NCBI RefSeq assembly: GCF_000092285.1
Contig: NC_014100.1
Coordinates: forward strand, 3,472,001-3,536,000
Length of the DNA: 64,000 nucleotides
Direction of reading: 5' to 3'
Source: Caulobacter segnis ATCC 21756
GTDB taxonomy: Bacteria > Pseudomonadota > Alphaproteobacteria > Caulobacterales > Caulobacteraceae
In this document: one piece after another, positions 32,298-41,102 of the stretch
How the letters are laid out: the number at the start of each line of letters is the position of its first letter
Numbering within the stretch: the stretch's first letter is position 1
Program-made: the position numbers and the translations under genes
Notes under the pieces: generated by a model
What the model was told of the DNA's origin: nothing
Seen by the model: only the letters and a program-made list of their open reading frames with translations
The model's database searches: none

Positions 32298-32932
32298 CGC
32301 ACGCCCTCGAAGTCGTAGCCGAACAGCTCGAGATCCTGGGCGTAGCGCGCGGCGACGCCGTCGATCAGCGCTTGATCGTAATAGGCGCGGTAGTCTTCGT
32401 GATGGGTGCCGTTGACGCGATCCAGAGGGCGCGGGGCGATACCGATCCGATCGCAGAGGGCGTCGTAGGAGCCCTGCATGTCCTCGACCCGTCCGACCTG
32501 ATCGGCCAGCAAGGTCTCGCCGTCATCGTCGACGAGCAGCCAAGCCTGCGGCTGGAACAGGATGTGTCCCTCGGGCGGATCCACGCACAGGAAGTGGCGC
32601 ATCGCCTCTCGCGGCTGACGCTGAAAGACGTCGCCGCCACGCAGCATGAAAGCGCAGTACGAGACGAACCGGTCGAATGGATTGCGCACGAAGGCGAACT
32701 TGAAATAGGCCGCGAAGGCCTCCTCGCCGAGGTAGGGCCGCACCTGGCGCAGCGACAGGTGACCATGCTGGATCGCCGCGAGCTCGGACCAGGGAAAGCG
32801 CTTGTTGACGAACAGGCCGACCTGCTCGACGTCCTCGTCCCCCATCTGCTCGCGCAAGGCCTGTCGCACGGCGTGGGTGCCGGTCTTGGGCACGGCGGCG
32901 AAGATGAAGCGGTGTCGATGGGAAACGATCAT
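32294..32932 (-). CDS. Sulfotransferase family 2 protein
   Basis: 212 residues from the ATG at 32932; a GTG five codons earlier (32947) is possible. The PAPS-binding start is FIFAAVPKTGTHAVRQAL and the second site is FKFAFVRNPFDRFVSYCAFM, typical of sulfotransferase family 2 (carbohydrate or small-acceptor type). It has no TPR part, unlike the other transferase in the operon. It is the first gene after the TonB receptor, separated by about 61 bp containing a terminator-like hairpin, and overlaps the next gene by 4 bp. Confidence 0.85.
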   Translation of the reverse strand: MIVSHRHRFIFAAVPKTGTHAVRQALREQMGDEDVEQVGLFVNKRFPWSELAAIQHGHLSLRQVRPYLGEEAFAAYFKFAFVRNPFDRFVSYCAFMLRGGDVFQRQPREAMRHFLCVDPPEGHILFQPQAWLLVDDDGETLLADQVGRVEDMQGSYDALCDRIGIAPRPLDRVNGTHHEDYRAYYDQALIDGVAARYAQDLELFGYDFEGVR

Positions 32933-32949
32933 GTCTTCCGCACGCACGG

Positions 32950-32978
32950 AAAAGCGCCCCGCTCAGAGAGCGAGGCGC
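32950..32978 (-). terminator. Terminator-like hairpin between the TonB receptor and downstream operon
   Basis: On the minus strand GCGCCTCGCTC pairs with GAGCGGGGCGC (11 bp, one G-U) across a 3-nt loop and is followed by TTTT. It lies 15 bp after the receptor stop. As the next genes have no other obvious promoter, it probably acts as a partial terminator that makes the receptor more abundant than the enzymes. Confidence 0.65.
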
Positions 32979-32993
32979 CGTCCGTGGTCCTGG

Positions 32994-35795
32994 TTAGAAC
33001 TTATAGCGGAGGCCAACCATGTAGGTGGAGCCGCTCTGGGTCTGGTTATAGAGGTACTCGTTCTGACCCCAGAACTGCGTGTCCTTCTGGTTCGTCAGAT
33101 TGATCGCGTTCAGCGTGACCTGGAGGGCCTCGGAGACGTTGAAGAACGCCGAGGCGTCCACATAGGTGGATCCCTGGAACCCGCGGGTGCTGGCGCTCAT
33201 CAGGCTGTCGCTGTGACCGGTGAACCACTTGTTGCGATGGCTCATGGAGCCGCGCAGGCCCCAACGCTCGGTCTCGTAGTAGAGCGTGGCGTTGTAGCTG
33301 GTGTTCGAGATCCCGGTGAGCGCCTCGTCGGCGTCCACGTAGGTGTAGTTCACCACCGCGCCGAGCTTGTCGAACGGCGCCGGCAAGAACGAGAATTGGC
33401 CCTGCGCGGCCAGCTCCACGCCGGTCAGCTGCTTGGTGCCCGCGACATTGATCGGCATCTCGAACTCTTTGACGATCGAGTTCGCCGTCGCGCCCGGGAT
33501 CGTGGTGTAGGGCACGCCCGTCTGGCTGAACGGCACGTTTTCGAGCGTCTGCGTGCCGATGAAGTTCTTGATGCTCTTGTGGAACACGCTCGCCGAAAGC
33601 AGCCCGTCCTGGCCGAAGTAGTACTCGGCCGCCAGATCCAGGGTGGTGTCCTTGAAGGGCTTCAGGTTGGGATTGCCGCGCGAGGCGGTGATGTCGCCGG
33701 TTTCGGACTGGAACGCGCTGCCCTTGGCCGCCATCGAGCCCAGGCCCGGACGGTTCAGGTTCTGGGTCGCCGAGAAGCGCACCTGAACCTCAGGCGTCAG
33801 CTCCACAACCGTGTTCAGGGCCGGCAGAACGCCCGAATAGCTGCCCTTCACGTCCGTCGTGCCCAGATACGCGTAGTTGTCGCCCTGGATCCAGCCGGTG
33901 CCGTGGGTGTCGGTCTGATAGCCGCGCAGGCCGATATTACCTCGGAAGCGCTTGCCCATCAGCTCGCTGTCCCAGTCCGCCTGAACGTACTCGGAGACGG
34001 TCTCTTCCGAGGTCTCGTAGACGTTCTCGATGTCCTGCAGCGCGCCGCCCGTGCCGTCCTTGTTGGGACCGAAGCGGTGGTATTCGTTGTACTTGGCGAA
34101 GGTCTTTTCGTAGTCGCCGACCAGCCACGAGCCGAACTCGTTGGTGAACACGCTGGTGACGTCGGCGACCGACTTGCCGCGCATCTTGGACCGGGTTCCA
34201 TTGACGTTGTCGTCGTAGAACAGGTCGCGGCCGCCTTGCGTGAACTTGTGGTAGGCGACGCCGGCGCGCAGGGTCCACACGTCGTTCAGCGCGTACCTGG
34301 CGTTCAGCACGCCTTCCTTCAGTTCCGACTGGTTGTTGAAGCCGCGATAGTAGAAGGAATCCAGCGCGTAGTTGGCCGGGTCGGTGGCGTTGAAGTTCGG
34401 ATAGGAGAACGTCGCCGATTGGCCGTCAGCGCCGTAGTTGGCGATCATGTTGCCCTTGGCGCGCATATAGAGCTTGTCGTCGTAGGGCGTCTTGTAGGTC
34501 GACTTTTCGTAACCGACGTGACCGTCGATCGTGAGACGGTCTGACAGGTCCCACTTGCCGGTCAGCGCGACCTGGTTGAAGCGGTTTTCATTCAACGAGC
34601 GACGATGCTCGCTGCCGAAGGTCGTGCCCGTGACATCGGTCAAGGTGACGTAGTTGCTGCTGTCCCACGCCAGGTTGTTGAGCACGGAACCCTTCTGGAA
34701 CTGCGACGGCCAGACCCCGCCCGCCGGCGTGTCGAACGCGAAGGACTTCGTCCCGGAGCCCAGCGGCCGCGTGGCCAGGTGATACTCGTTGCGGTGGGTC
34801 GTGAACTCGCCGTGCAGGACGTCGAGCGTCAGCAGGAGATTGTCCACCGGCTTCCATTGCACGGCGCCCGTCAGGCCCAGGCGCTCGGCCTTGGAGTTCC
34901 AGGACGAGATGCGGTTGCCGTCCGCGATGTAGAGGTCGCCGGACAGGAACTTGGCCTGCTGCGCGGCGGTCAAGTGGGAGATGTCCAGGCCGCTGGCGAC
35001 TAGCTTCTGCATGTCCGAGGCGGACAGCTTGTCGTAGTTGTAGGTGTTGTGGCCCTGCTCGGTCGTCTCACGCTTGCTGTAGGCGACCGAGACCGCCACG
35101 CCGAACTTGTTGTCCCAGTTCTGGCTGAACAGAGCCGCGATGCGCGGCTGGGTGTCCTTGGTGTACTCGTTGGTGCCCAACTTGACCGAGACAGCGCCCT
35201 TGCCGCCCGTCGCATAATCAAAGGGCTTGCCCGTGAACAGGCCCACCGTGCCGGCCATGCCGCCTTCGTTCTGCGCGGCTTCGAAAGTCTTTTCGACCTC
35301 GACCCTCGAGAACAGTTCCGAAGCGAAGATGTTGAAGTCGAAAGCACGGTCGCGCGAACGCTGGCCGCGGCTGTCCTGCGCCGAGTCGACGTTGCCCAGC
35401 ACTTCCATGCCGTTGAGCTGAACACGGGCGAAGTCCGGCCCCAGACCCCGCAGCGAGATGCGGCGACCTTCGCCGGCCTCGCGGTTGATCTGGACACCCG
35501 GCAGGCGCTGCAGCGACTCGGCCAGGTTCAGTTCCGGGAACTTCGCCATGTCTTCGGCGACGATCGCGTCTTTCTGAATCACGGAGTCGCGCTTGATGGC
35601 GCGGGCGTCGGCGAGCGACTTGCGAAAGCCCGTGACGATGACCGCATCGACGGTCTCGCTGGCCGTCGAACCGTCCGAAGCCTGCCGCGCGAACGCAGCC
35701 GTGGCGCTGGCGTCAGCCACGAGCATCGCGACGGTGCACAGCAAAAAGCGCTTCAGATCCGAGCGCCAGGCTCGAATGGGATGTGACTTAGACAT
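32994..35795 (-). CDS. TonB-dependent receptor (TIGR01782-like), head of the phosphonate operon
   Basis: 933 residues from the ATG at 35795 with AGGGGA 6 nt upstream. It has a signal peptide (TVAMLVADASATAAFA), an N-terminal TonB-box-like VDAVIVTGFRKSL, a plug domain with AESLQRLPGVQINREAGEGR and ISLRGLGPDFARVQLNGME, and a barrel ending YMVGLRYKF. This long subtype is common in Caulobacter, often for sugars or complex organic ligands. It heads the operon containing two sulfotransferases, two oxygenases, the FAD oxidase and phnX, and is preceded by two operator-like palindromes, so its ligand is probably phosphonate-related. That link is inference. Confidence 0.92.
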   Translation of the reverse strand: MSKSHPIRAWRSDLKRFLLCTVAMLVADASATAAFARQASDGSTASETVDAVIVTGFRKSLADARAIKRDSVIQKDAIVAEDMAKFPELNLAESLQRLPGVQINREAGEGRRISLRGLGPDFARVQLNGMEVLGNVDSAQDSRGQRSRDRAFDFNIFASELFSRVEVEKTFEAAQNEGGMAGTVGLFTGKPFDYATGGKGAVSVKLGTNEYTKDTQPRIAALFSQNWDNKFGVAVSVAYSKRETTEQGHNTYNYDKLSASDMQKLVASGLDISHLTAAQQAKFLSGDLYIADGNRISSWNSKAERLGLTGAVQWKPVDNLLLTLDVLHGEFTTHRNEYHLATRPLGSGTKSFAFDTPAGGVWPSQFQKGSVLNNLAWDSSNYVTLTDVTGTTFGSEHRRSLNENRFNQVALTGKWDLSDRLTIDGHVGYEKSTYKTPYDDKLYMRAKGNMIANYGADGQSATFSYPNFNATDPANYALDSFYYRGFNNQSELKEGVLNARYALNDVWTLRAGVAYHKFTQGGRDLFYDDNVNGTRSKMRGKSVADVTSVFTNEFGSWLVGDYEKTFAKYNEYHRFGPNKDGTGGALQDIENVYETSEETVSEYVQADWDSELMGKRFRGNIGLRGYQTDTHGTGWIQGDNYAYLGTTDVKGSYSGVLPALNTVVELTPEVQVRFSATQNLNRPGLGSMAAKGSAFQSETGDITASRGNPNLKPFKDTTLDLAAEYYFGQDGLLSASVFHKSIKNFIGTQTLENVPFSQTGVPYTTIPGATANSIVKEFEMPINVAGTKQLTGVELAAQGQFSFLPAPFDKLGAVVNYTYVDADEALTGISNTSYNATLYYETERWGLRGSMSHRNKWFTGHSDSLMSASTRGFQGSTYVDASAFFNVSEALQVTLNAINLTNQKDTQFWGQNEYLYNQTQSGSTYMVGLRYKF

Positions 35796-35816
35796 GGAAT
35801 TCCCCTGCCCCAACTC

Positions 35817-35828
35817 TGGTATGGACCA
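35817..35828. promoter_or_regulatory. Operator O3, TGGTATGGACCA, before the TonB receptor
   Basis: One mismatch from the complement of O1/O2 (TGGTATAGACCA), keeping both TGGT and ACCA arms. It is 22 bp upstream of the receptor start, a position expected for repression. Confidence 0.55.
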
Positions 35829-36280
35829 GTGGCTTTAAGCAGGCTGCCACGACACCCGCGTGACAGTGTCCCCGGCTCTTGAGAAATTCCGCGCCAACCG
35901 CGCCGGGGGCGTTTTGTATGATATACAGCGGGTGAAGCGCCGAACGGATAGCCGGGAGACACGAGGCGGCGGGAAAGCTCAAAATTTTGGACTATACCAA
36001 ATCGTGGTGTGAGAGTGGATTTTCCCGAAGCCGCCCAGGATCGCAGAGAGGCTTCCGCCACGCGCCGCAGGAGTCTGTGACATTTGTTGGAACCACCGGC
36101 GCACAGCAGCGTTTGTGACCCCACGCGCCTTAGCGCGCACGGGGGCGTGGTGTTCATCTTGACGGTAAAATCTGACGCCAAGGTCAGCCGGCGCGACGCG
36201 CGCCCGTTGCCAGAACGGTTAGAATCGTCGCGCCAACTTCGAAACGTTTCATCGCCCAGCGCTCCGGCCTCGAGATAGTC
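35829..36280. other. Intergenic region between TonB operon and hybrid kinase operon
   Basis: Apart from the operator copy at 35988 I see no gene, RNA or clear terminator here. It must contain promoters for both divergent operons. A GCGCCGGGGGCGTTTT stretch (35911-35926) is GC-rich but does not form a clear hairpin. Confidence 0.5.
35988..35999. promoter_or_regulatory. Operator O4, TGGACTATACCA, upstream of the TonB receptor
   Basis: One mismatch from O1/O2 (T to A at position 4). It lies 193 bp upstream of the receptor ATG and 281 bp upstream of the hybrid kinase ATG. Paired with O3 it could allow looping or mark the true promoter. Confidence 0.55.
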
Positions 36281-39200
36281 ATGTCGACCAAAAGCTCATC
36301 GCGTTCGTCTATGCCGTGGTCCCGCATGGAGGTCTGGGCGGCGTTCGGCCTGGCCCTGGTGCTGCTGTTCTTTCTGGCGAGCGGCATGGTCGCCTATCGC
36401 AATGTCACGGTTCTGCGCGCCAACAGCCAGCAGATCTGGCACTCGCACGATGTCCTGATGGCGATCGACGACCTGCTCTCGACCGTGCAGGACACCGAAA
36501 CCGGCCAGCGCGGCTATCTGCTCACGGGCAACGACCGCTACCTCGAGCCCTATCAGGAGGCGGCCTCCGCCGTCGTCTCGCGGACCGACGCGGTCAGGAA
36601 CCTGACGCGGGACAATCCCACGCAGCAGGCCAACCTCGCGGTCCTCGAGCGGCGGATCGCCTCGAAACTCATCGAGCTCGAAGAGACCATCGCGCTGCGC
36701 CGGACCCAGGGCGCCCAGGCGGCTCTCGCCGTGGTCAACACCGACCGCGGAAAGTCCGAGATGGACGCCATCCGCCAACAGATCGGCGTCATGCGGCAGG
36801 AGGAAAACCGCCTACGCGATATCCGCCTGAGCCAGATGGGCGCCGCCTATGACACCGCGTTGCTGAGCGGCGTGCTGGCGAGCGTGCTCGGCGCGATCTT
36901 GACGCTGGTGGTGTTCTATCTGATCCGACGCGCCGCAAGGGCCCAGGCCCGTGGGGAATGGCTGCAGGCCGGGCAGGTTGGCCTGTCCTCGGCGATGATG
37001 GGCGACCTCTCGGTCGAGATGTTGGCCGACAACATCCTGGACTTCCTGTCGAAGTACGTTGGGTTCCAGGCCGGCGTGTTGTTCAAGGGCCACGGCGGTC
37101 ATTTCTACCGAGCTGCGAGCCTGGGGATACCTGCCGACGCCCAGACCCCCGAACGCTTCAACCTGAAGGAAGGCCTGCTGGGCAAGGTCGCGGCCGAGGG
37201 CAAGGCGACGATCATCCGCGACGTGCCTGACGGCTACATCTCGGTGGGCTCGGCCTTGGGTCACGACAAGCCCAAGCACCTGGTGATCGTGCCGGTCAAA
37301 GCTGACGGCGTCGTCAACGCCGTGATCGAGCTCGGCTTCCTGCACCCTGTGGACGATCGCGTCCTGACGCTGCTGGAGCAGGCGTCCAGCACCATCGGGG
37401 TCGGGCTGCGCTCGGCCCGCTATCGCGCCCAACTGCAGGACTCGCTGGAGGAAACCCAGCGCCAGTCGGAGGAACTGCAGGTCCAAAGCGAGGAGCTGCG
37501 CGTCTCGAACGAGGAACTGGAAGAACAAGGCCGAGCGCTCAAGGAAACCCAGACGCGGCTCGAACAGCAGCAGGCGGAACTGGAGCAGACTAACAGTCAG
37601 CTGGAAGAGCAGGCCCAGATGCTGGAGACCCAGCGCGACGACCTGGAACGCACCAGCGCGGCCGTGGCGCTCAAGGCCCGCGAGCTGGAGCAAGCCAGTC
37701 AGTACAAGTCCGACTTCCTGGCCAACATGTCCCACGAGCTGCGCACGCCGCTCAATTCGTTGCTGATCCTCTCCAAGCTGCTGAGCGACAATCCGAACGG
37801 CAACCTGACCGCCGAACAGGTGAAGTTCGCCCAGACGATCGAATCGTCCGGCAACGACCTTCTGAGCCTGATCAACGACATCCTCGACCTATCGAAGATC
37901 GAGGCCGGCCATATCGAGGTGCGGCCCGAAAGCGTCTCGCTGCAGCGTCTGACGGGCGACCTGCGGCAGCTGTTCAATCCCGTGGCCGACAGCCGGAAGT
38001 TGGACTTCGCGATCGAGGTGGCCGCGGACTGCCCCTTGGTCGTCGAGACCGACCGGCAGCGTCTGGAGCAAGTGCTCAAGAACCTCCTCTCCAACGCCTT
38101 CAAGTTCACCGAGAAGGGCGGCGTGCGGCTGGAGATCAAGGCGGCGAGCAATGACCGCATCGCCTTCGCGGTCAAGGACACCGGGATCGGCGTGTCCCGC
38201 GATCAGCAGGAGGCGATCTTCGAGGCGTTCCGCCAGGCCGACGGCACCATCAGCCGCAAGTATGGCGGCACGGGCCTTGGCCTTTCGATAAGCCGCCAGC
38301 TGTCGCGCTTGCTGGGCGGATCGATCACGCTGGAAAGCCAGCCTGGCGAAGGCAGCGTCTTCACCGTCACCATCCCCGTCGCCTACGATCCGGCGCGCGT
38401 GGCGCCGCGCGAGCCGCCGCGCCTGGCCGAAACGCCCGTCGCCGCCCCCGCCCCTCGCCCCCATGCGAAGCGTACCACCCCGCCGAAGACCGTCGAGGAC
38501 GACCGCGAGCAAGCCGCGGGCGCACGGCGCGTGCTGCTCGTCGTCGAGGACGACGACACCTTCGCCAGCATCGTCCGCGACATGTCGCGCGAGCAGGGCT
38601 TCCAGTGCCTGGTGGCCAACACGGCAGAGGAAGCCGTCAAGCTCGCGCGTGAGTTCAAGCCCAGCGCTGTCGTCCTGGACGTCGGCTTGCCCGATGAATC
38701 GGGTCTTCTGGTGCTCGACCGCCTCAAGCGCGACGACGCCACCCGGCACATCCCGATCCATGTCATCTCGGCCGAGGACCACAGCCAGACGGCGCTGTCG
38801 CTGGGCGCGATCGGCTATCTGGTCAAACCGGTCAAGCGCGACGATCTCACCGAAGTCCTCAAGACCCTCGAGGCCAAACTCGCCAGCACGGTCCGGCGCG
38901 TGCTGATTGTCGAGGACGACCCGGTCCAGCGCGAGGCGGTGGGCAAGTTGCTGACCTCGGGCGATGTGGAGACCGTCGGCGTGGGCACGGCCGCCGAGTG
39001 CCTGGAGGCGCTCAAGCGCGAGACCTTCGACTGCATGGTGCTGGACCTCTCGCTGCCGGACGCCTCGGGCTATTCGTTGCTGGAGACCCTCAGCCAGAAT
39101 GGCGATCATGCGTTCCCGCCGGTGATCGTCTATACCGGTCGCGACCTGTCAGCCGACGACGAGCAGCGCCTGCGCCGCTATTCCAGCTCGATCATCATCA

Positions 39201-39712
39201 AGGGCGCCAAGTCGCCGGAGCGCCTGCTGGACGAGGTTTCGCTGTTCCTGCACCAGGTCGTCTCGGCGCTGCCGCCCGAGCAGCAGAAGATGATCCAGAA
39301 GGCTCGCAACCGCGATGCGGTGCTGGAAGGTCGCCGGATCCTCGTGGTCGAGGACGACATCCGCAACGTCTACTCGCTGACCAACGTCCTGGAGCCCCGC
39401 GGCGCGGTCGTCGAGATCGCCCGCAATGGCCAGGAGGCCATCGACGCGCTGGGTCGGGCGGCGCAGGACCCGAGCGAAGAGATCGACCTCGTTCTCATGG
39501 ACGTGATGATGCCGGTCATGGACGGCCTGACGGCGACCCGGGCGATCCGCAATGACCCTCGCTGGTCCAAACTGCCGATCCTGATGCTGACGGCGAAAGC
39601 CATGCCCGACGATCAGGCGCGTTGCATCGAGGCCGGCGCCAACGACTACATGGCCAAGCCGATCGACGTCGACAAACTGCTGTCGCTGGTCCGCGTCTGG
39701 ATGCCGAGGTAG
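36281..39712 (+). CDS. Hybrid sensor kinase: CHASE3, GAF, HisKA/HATPase, three receivers
   Basis: 1143 residues. Membrane segments at about 20-40 and 195-215 flank a CHASE3-type periplasmic helix bundle (SHDVLMAIDDLLSTVQDTET, GQRGYLLTG). A GAF-like domain (235-380) and a Glu/Gln-rich coiled coil (385-470) precede HisKA with H485 in ANMSHELRTPLNSLLILSK and HATPase (GTGLGLSISRQ). Three receiver domains start at about 750 (LLVVEDDDTF), 871 (LIVEDDPVQ) and 1018 (LVVEDDIRN). The next three genes overlap or abut, so the four form one operon. Input signal unknown; this architecture is usual for stress-type multistep phosphorelays. Confidence 0.92.
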   Translation: MSTKSSSRSSMPWSRMEVWAAFGLALVLLFFLASGMVAYRNVTVLRANSQQIWHSHDVLMAIDDLLSTVQDTETGQRGYLLTGNDRYLEPYQEAASAVVSRTDAVRNLTRDNPTQQANLAVLERRIASKLIELEETIALRRTQGAQAALAVVNTDRGKSEMDAIRQQIGVMRQEENRLRDIRLSQMGAAYDTALLSGVLASVLGAILTLVVFYLIRRAARAQARGEWLQAGQVGLSSAMMGDLSVEMLADNILDFLSKYVGFQAGVLFKGHGGHFYRAASLGIPADAQTPERFNLKEGLLGKVAAEGKATIIRDVPDGYISVGSALGHDKPKHLVIVPVKADGVVNAVIELGFLHPVDDRVLTLLEQASSTIGVGLRSARYRAQLQDSLEETQRQSEELQVQSEELRVSNEELEEQGRALKETQTRLEQQQAELEQTNSQLEEQAQMLETQRDDLERTSAAVALKARELEQASQYKSDFLANMSHELRTPLNSLLILSKLLSDNPNGNLTAEQVKFAQTIESSGNDLLSLINDILDLSKIEAGHIEVRPESVSLQRLTGDLRQLFNPVADSRKLDFAIEVAADCPLVVETDRQRLEQVLKNLLSNAFKFTEKGGVRLEIKAASNDRIAFAVKDTGIGVSRDQQEAIFEAFRQADGTISRKYGGTGLGLSISRQLSRLLGGSITLESQPGEGSVFTVTIPVAYDPARVAPREPPRLAETPVAAPAPRPHAKRTTPPKTVEDDREQAAGARRVLLVVEDDDTFASIVRDMSREQGFQCLVANTAEEAVKLAREFKPSAVVLDVGLPDESGLLVLDRLKRDDATRHIPIHVISAEDHSQTALSLGAIGYLVKPVKRDDLTEVLKTLEAKLASTVRRVLIVEDDPVQREAVGKLLTSGDVETVGVGTAAECLEALKRETFDCMVLDLSLPDASGYSLLETLSQNGDHAFPPVIVYTGRDLSADDEQRLRRYSSSIIIKGAKSPERLLDEVSLFLHQVVSALPPEQQKMIQKARNRDAVLEGRRILVVEDDIRNVYSLTNVLEPRGAVVEIARNGQEAIDALGRAAQDPSEEIDLVLMDVMMPVMDGLTATRAIRNDPRWSKLPILMLTAKAMPDDQARCIEAGANDYMAKPIDVDKLLSLVRVWMPR

Positions 39713-39714
39713 GC

Positions 39715-40536
39715 GTGTCCGAGATCGAAGACCTTGAAATCCAGCTGCTGCTGGAGGCGCTCTATCAGCGCTACCACTACGACTTCCGTCACTATGCGCG
39801 AGCGTCGATCAAGCGCCGTTTGACGCAGGCGCGGAGCCAGTTGGGGTTCCCGTCCATCTCGGCGATGCAGGACCGCGTGTTGCACGACCCGGCCATGCTC
39901 CCGCGCCTGCTCGGGTTCCTCACCGTCCAGGTGAGCGAGATGTTCCGCGATCCCTCCTATTTCCGCGCCCTGCGCGAGAAGGTCGTGCCGCACCTGCGCA
40001 CCTATCCGTCGCTGAAGGTGTGGATCGCGGGCTGCAGCACCGGGGAGGAAGTCTATTCGCTGGCGATCCTGTTTCGCGAGGAAGGCCTCTACGATCGGAC
40101 GATCTTCTACGCCACCGACATCAATCCCGAGGCGCTCGCGGCGGCCGAGGCGGGGGTCTACGCCCTCGACCGCATCCGCAAGTTCACCGAGAACCACCAG
40201 AAATCGGGCGGCAGGTCCTCCTTGTCCGACTACTACACCGCCGCCTACGGGCGCGCGGTGTTCGACAAGTCTTTGCGCAATCGCGTCGTCTTCTCCGACC
40301 ACAGCCTGGTGACGGACGCGGTCTTCGCCGAGATGCATCTGATCTCGTGCCGCAACGTGATGATCTATTTCGATCGCCCGCTGCAGGACCGGGCGATCGG
40401 CCTTTTCCGGGAGTCCCTGACGCGCAAGGGGTTCCTGGGCCTGGGCTCCAAGGAGAGCCTGCGGTTCTCGGCGCACGCCGCCGCCTTTTCGGAGTTCGCC
40501 GCCGAAGAAAAGATCTACCAGAGGCGCGAGCCGTGA
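39715..40536 (+). CDS. CheR-type protein-glutamate methyltransferase
   Basis: 273 residues from a GTG 2 bp after the previous stop. The N-terminal helical domain (LLLEALYQRYHYDFRHYARA, RRLTQARSQLGF) and the SAM-binding fold (VWIAGCSTGEEVYSLAIL, FYATDINPEALAAAEAGVY, HLISCRNVMIYFDR) are those of CheR. It has no TPR or other extension. No methyl-accepting chemoreceptor gene is near, so its target is probably the hybrid kinase or a receptor elsewhere. It shares a 4-bp overlap with the CheB gene. Confidence 0.93.
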   Translation: MSEIEDLEIQLLLEALYQRYHYDFRHYARASIKRRLTQARSQLGFPSISAMQDRVLHDPAMLPRLLGFLTVQVSEMFRDPSYFRALREKVVPHLRTYPSLKVWIAGCSTGEEVYSLAILFREEGLYDRTIFYATDINPEALAAAEAGVYALDRIRKFTENHQKSGGRSSLSDYYTAAYGRAVFDKSLRNRVVFSDHSLVTDAVFAEMHLISCRNVMIYFDRPLQDRAIGLFRESLTRKGFLGLGSKESLRFSAHAAAFSEFAAEEKIYQRREP

Positions 40537-41102
40537 GCGGGGCGCGCCTCATCGTGATCGGCGCCTCGGCTGGCGCCGTGCAGGCGCTCCTGGCTTTGCT
40601 GCCTAGCCTGCCCGCCAGTTTTCCGCTGCCCATGCTGGTCGTCGTGCATGTGCCGTCGGACCGCGACAACGTCCTGGTGCCACTGCTGCAGGCCAAGTGC
40701 CGCCTGCTGGTGAAAGAGGCGGAAGACAAGGAGCCGATCCTTGGCGGCGTGATCTATTTCGCGCCTTCGGACTATCACCTTCTGGTCGAGGCGGAAGGAA
40801 CGCTGGCCCTGTCAACGGATGAACAGGTCAACTACTCTCGCCCGTCGATCGATGTCCTCTTCGAGAGCGCGGCCGACGCCTATGGCGCTGGTGTCGTGGG
40901 TGTGGTGATGACCGGAGCCAACCACGATGGAGCCGCGGGCCTCAAGGCTGTGCTGGACGCCGGCGGCGTGGCCATCATTCAGGATCGGACGGAAGCCTAC
41001 GCCACGGCGATGCCCGACGCCGCCCTCGAGGCCTGCCCGACGGCTTTCACCATGACCCTTGATTCCATCGCCTCGTACCTGTCGAGTTTGGGGGCCGCAT
41101 GA
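40533..41102 (+). CDS. CheB-type methylesterase, catalytic domain only
   Basis: 189 residues from a GTG overlapping the CheR stop (GTGA). It has only the esterase/deamidase domain: catalytic Ser in VIGASAGAVQAL, His in LVVVHVPSDRDN and Asp in TGANHDGAAGLKA, and no N-terminal receiver, so it is not switched by phosphorylation in the usual way. It would remove the methyl groups added by the preceding enzyme. It overlaps the next gene by 4 bp. Confidence 0.92.
   Translation: MSGARLIVIGASAGAVQALLALLPSLPASFPLPMLVVVHVPSDRDNVLVPLLQAKCRLLVKEAEDKEPILGGVIYFAPSDYHLLVEAEGTLALSTDEQVNYSRPSIDVLFESAADAYGAGVVGVVMTGANHDGAAGLKAVLDAGGVAIIQDRTEAYATAMPDAALEACPTAFTMTLDSIASYLSSLGAA

Noticed and set aside
32802..34544. 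Plus-strand frame opposite the second TonB receptor
   Set aside because: Same reason: antisense shadow of a well-supported gene.
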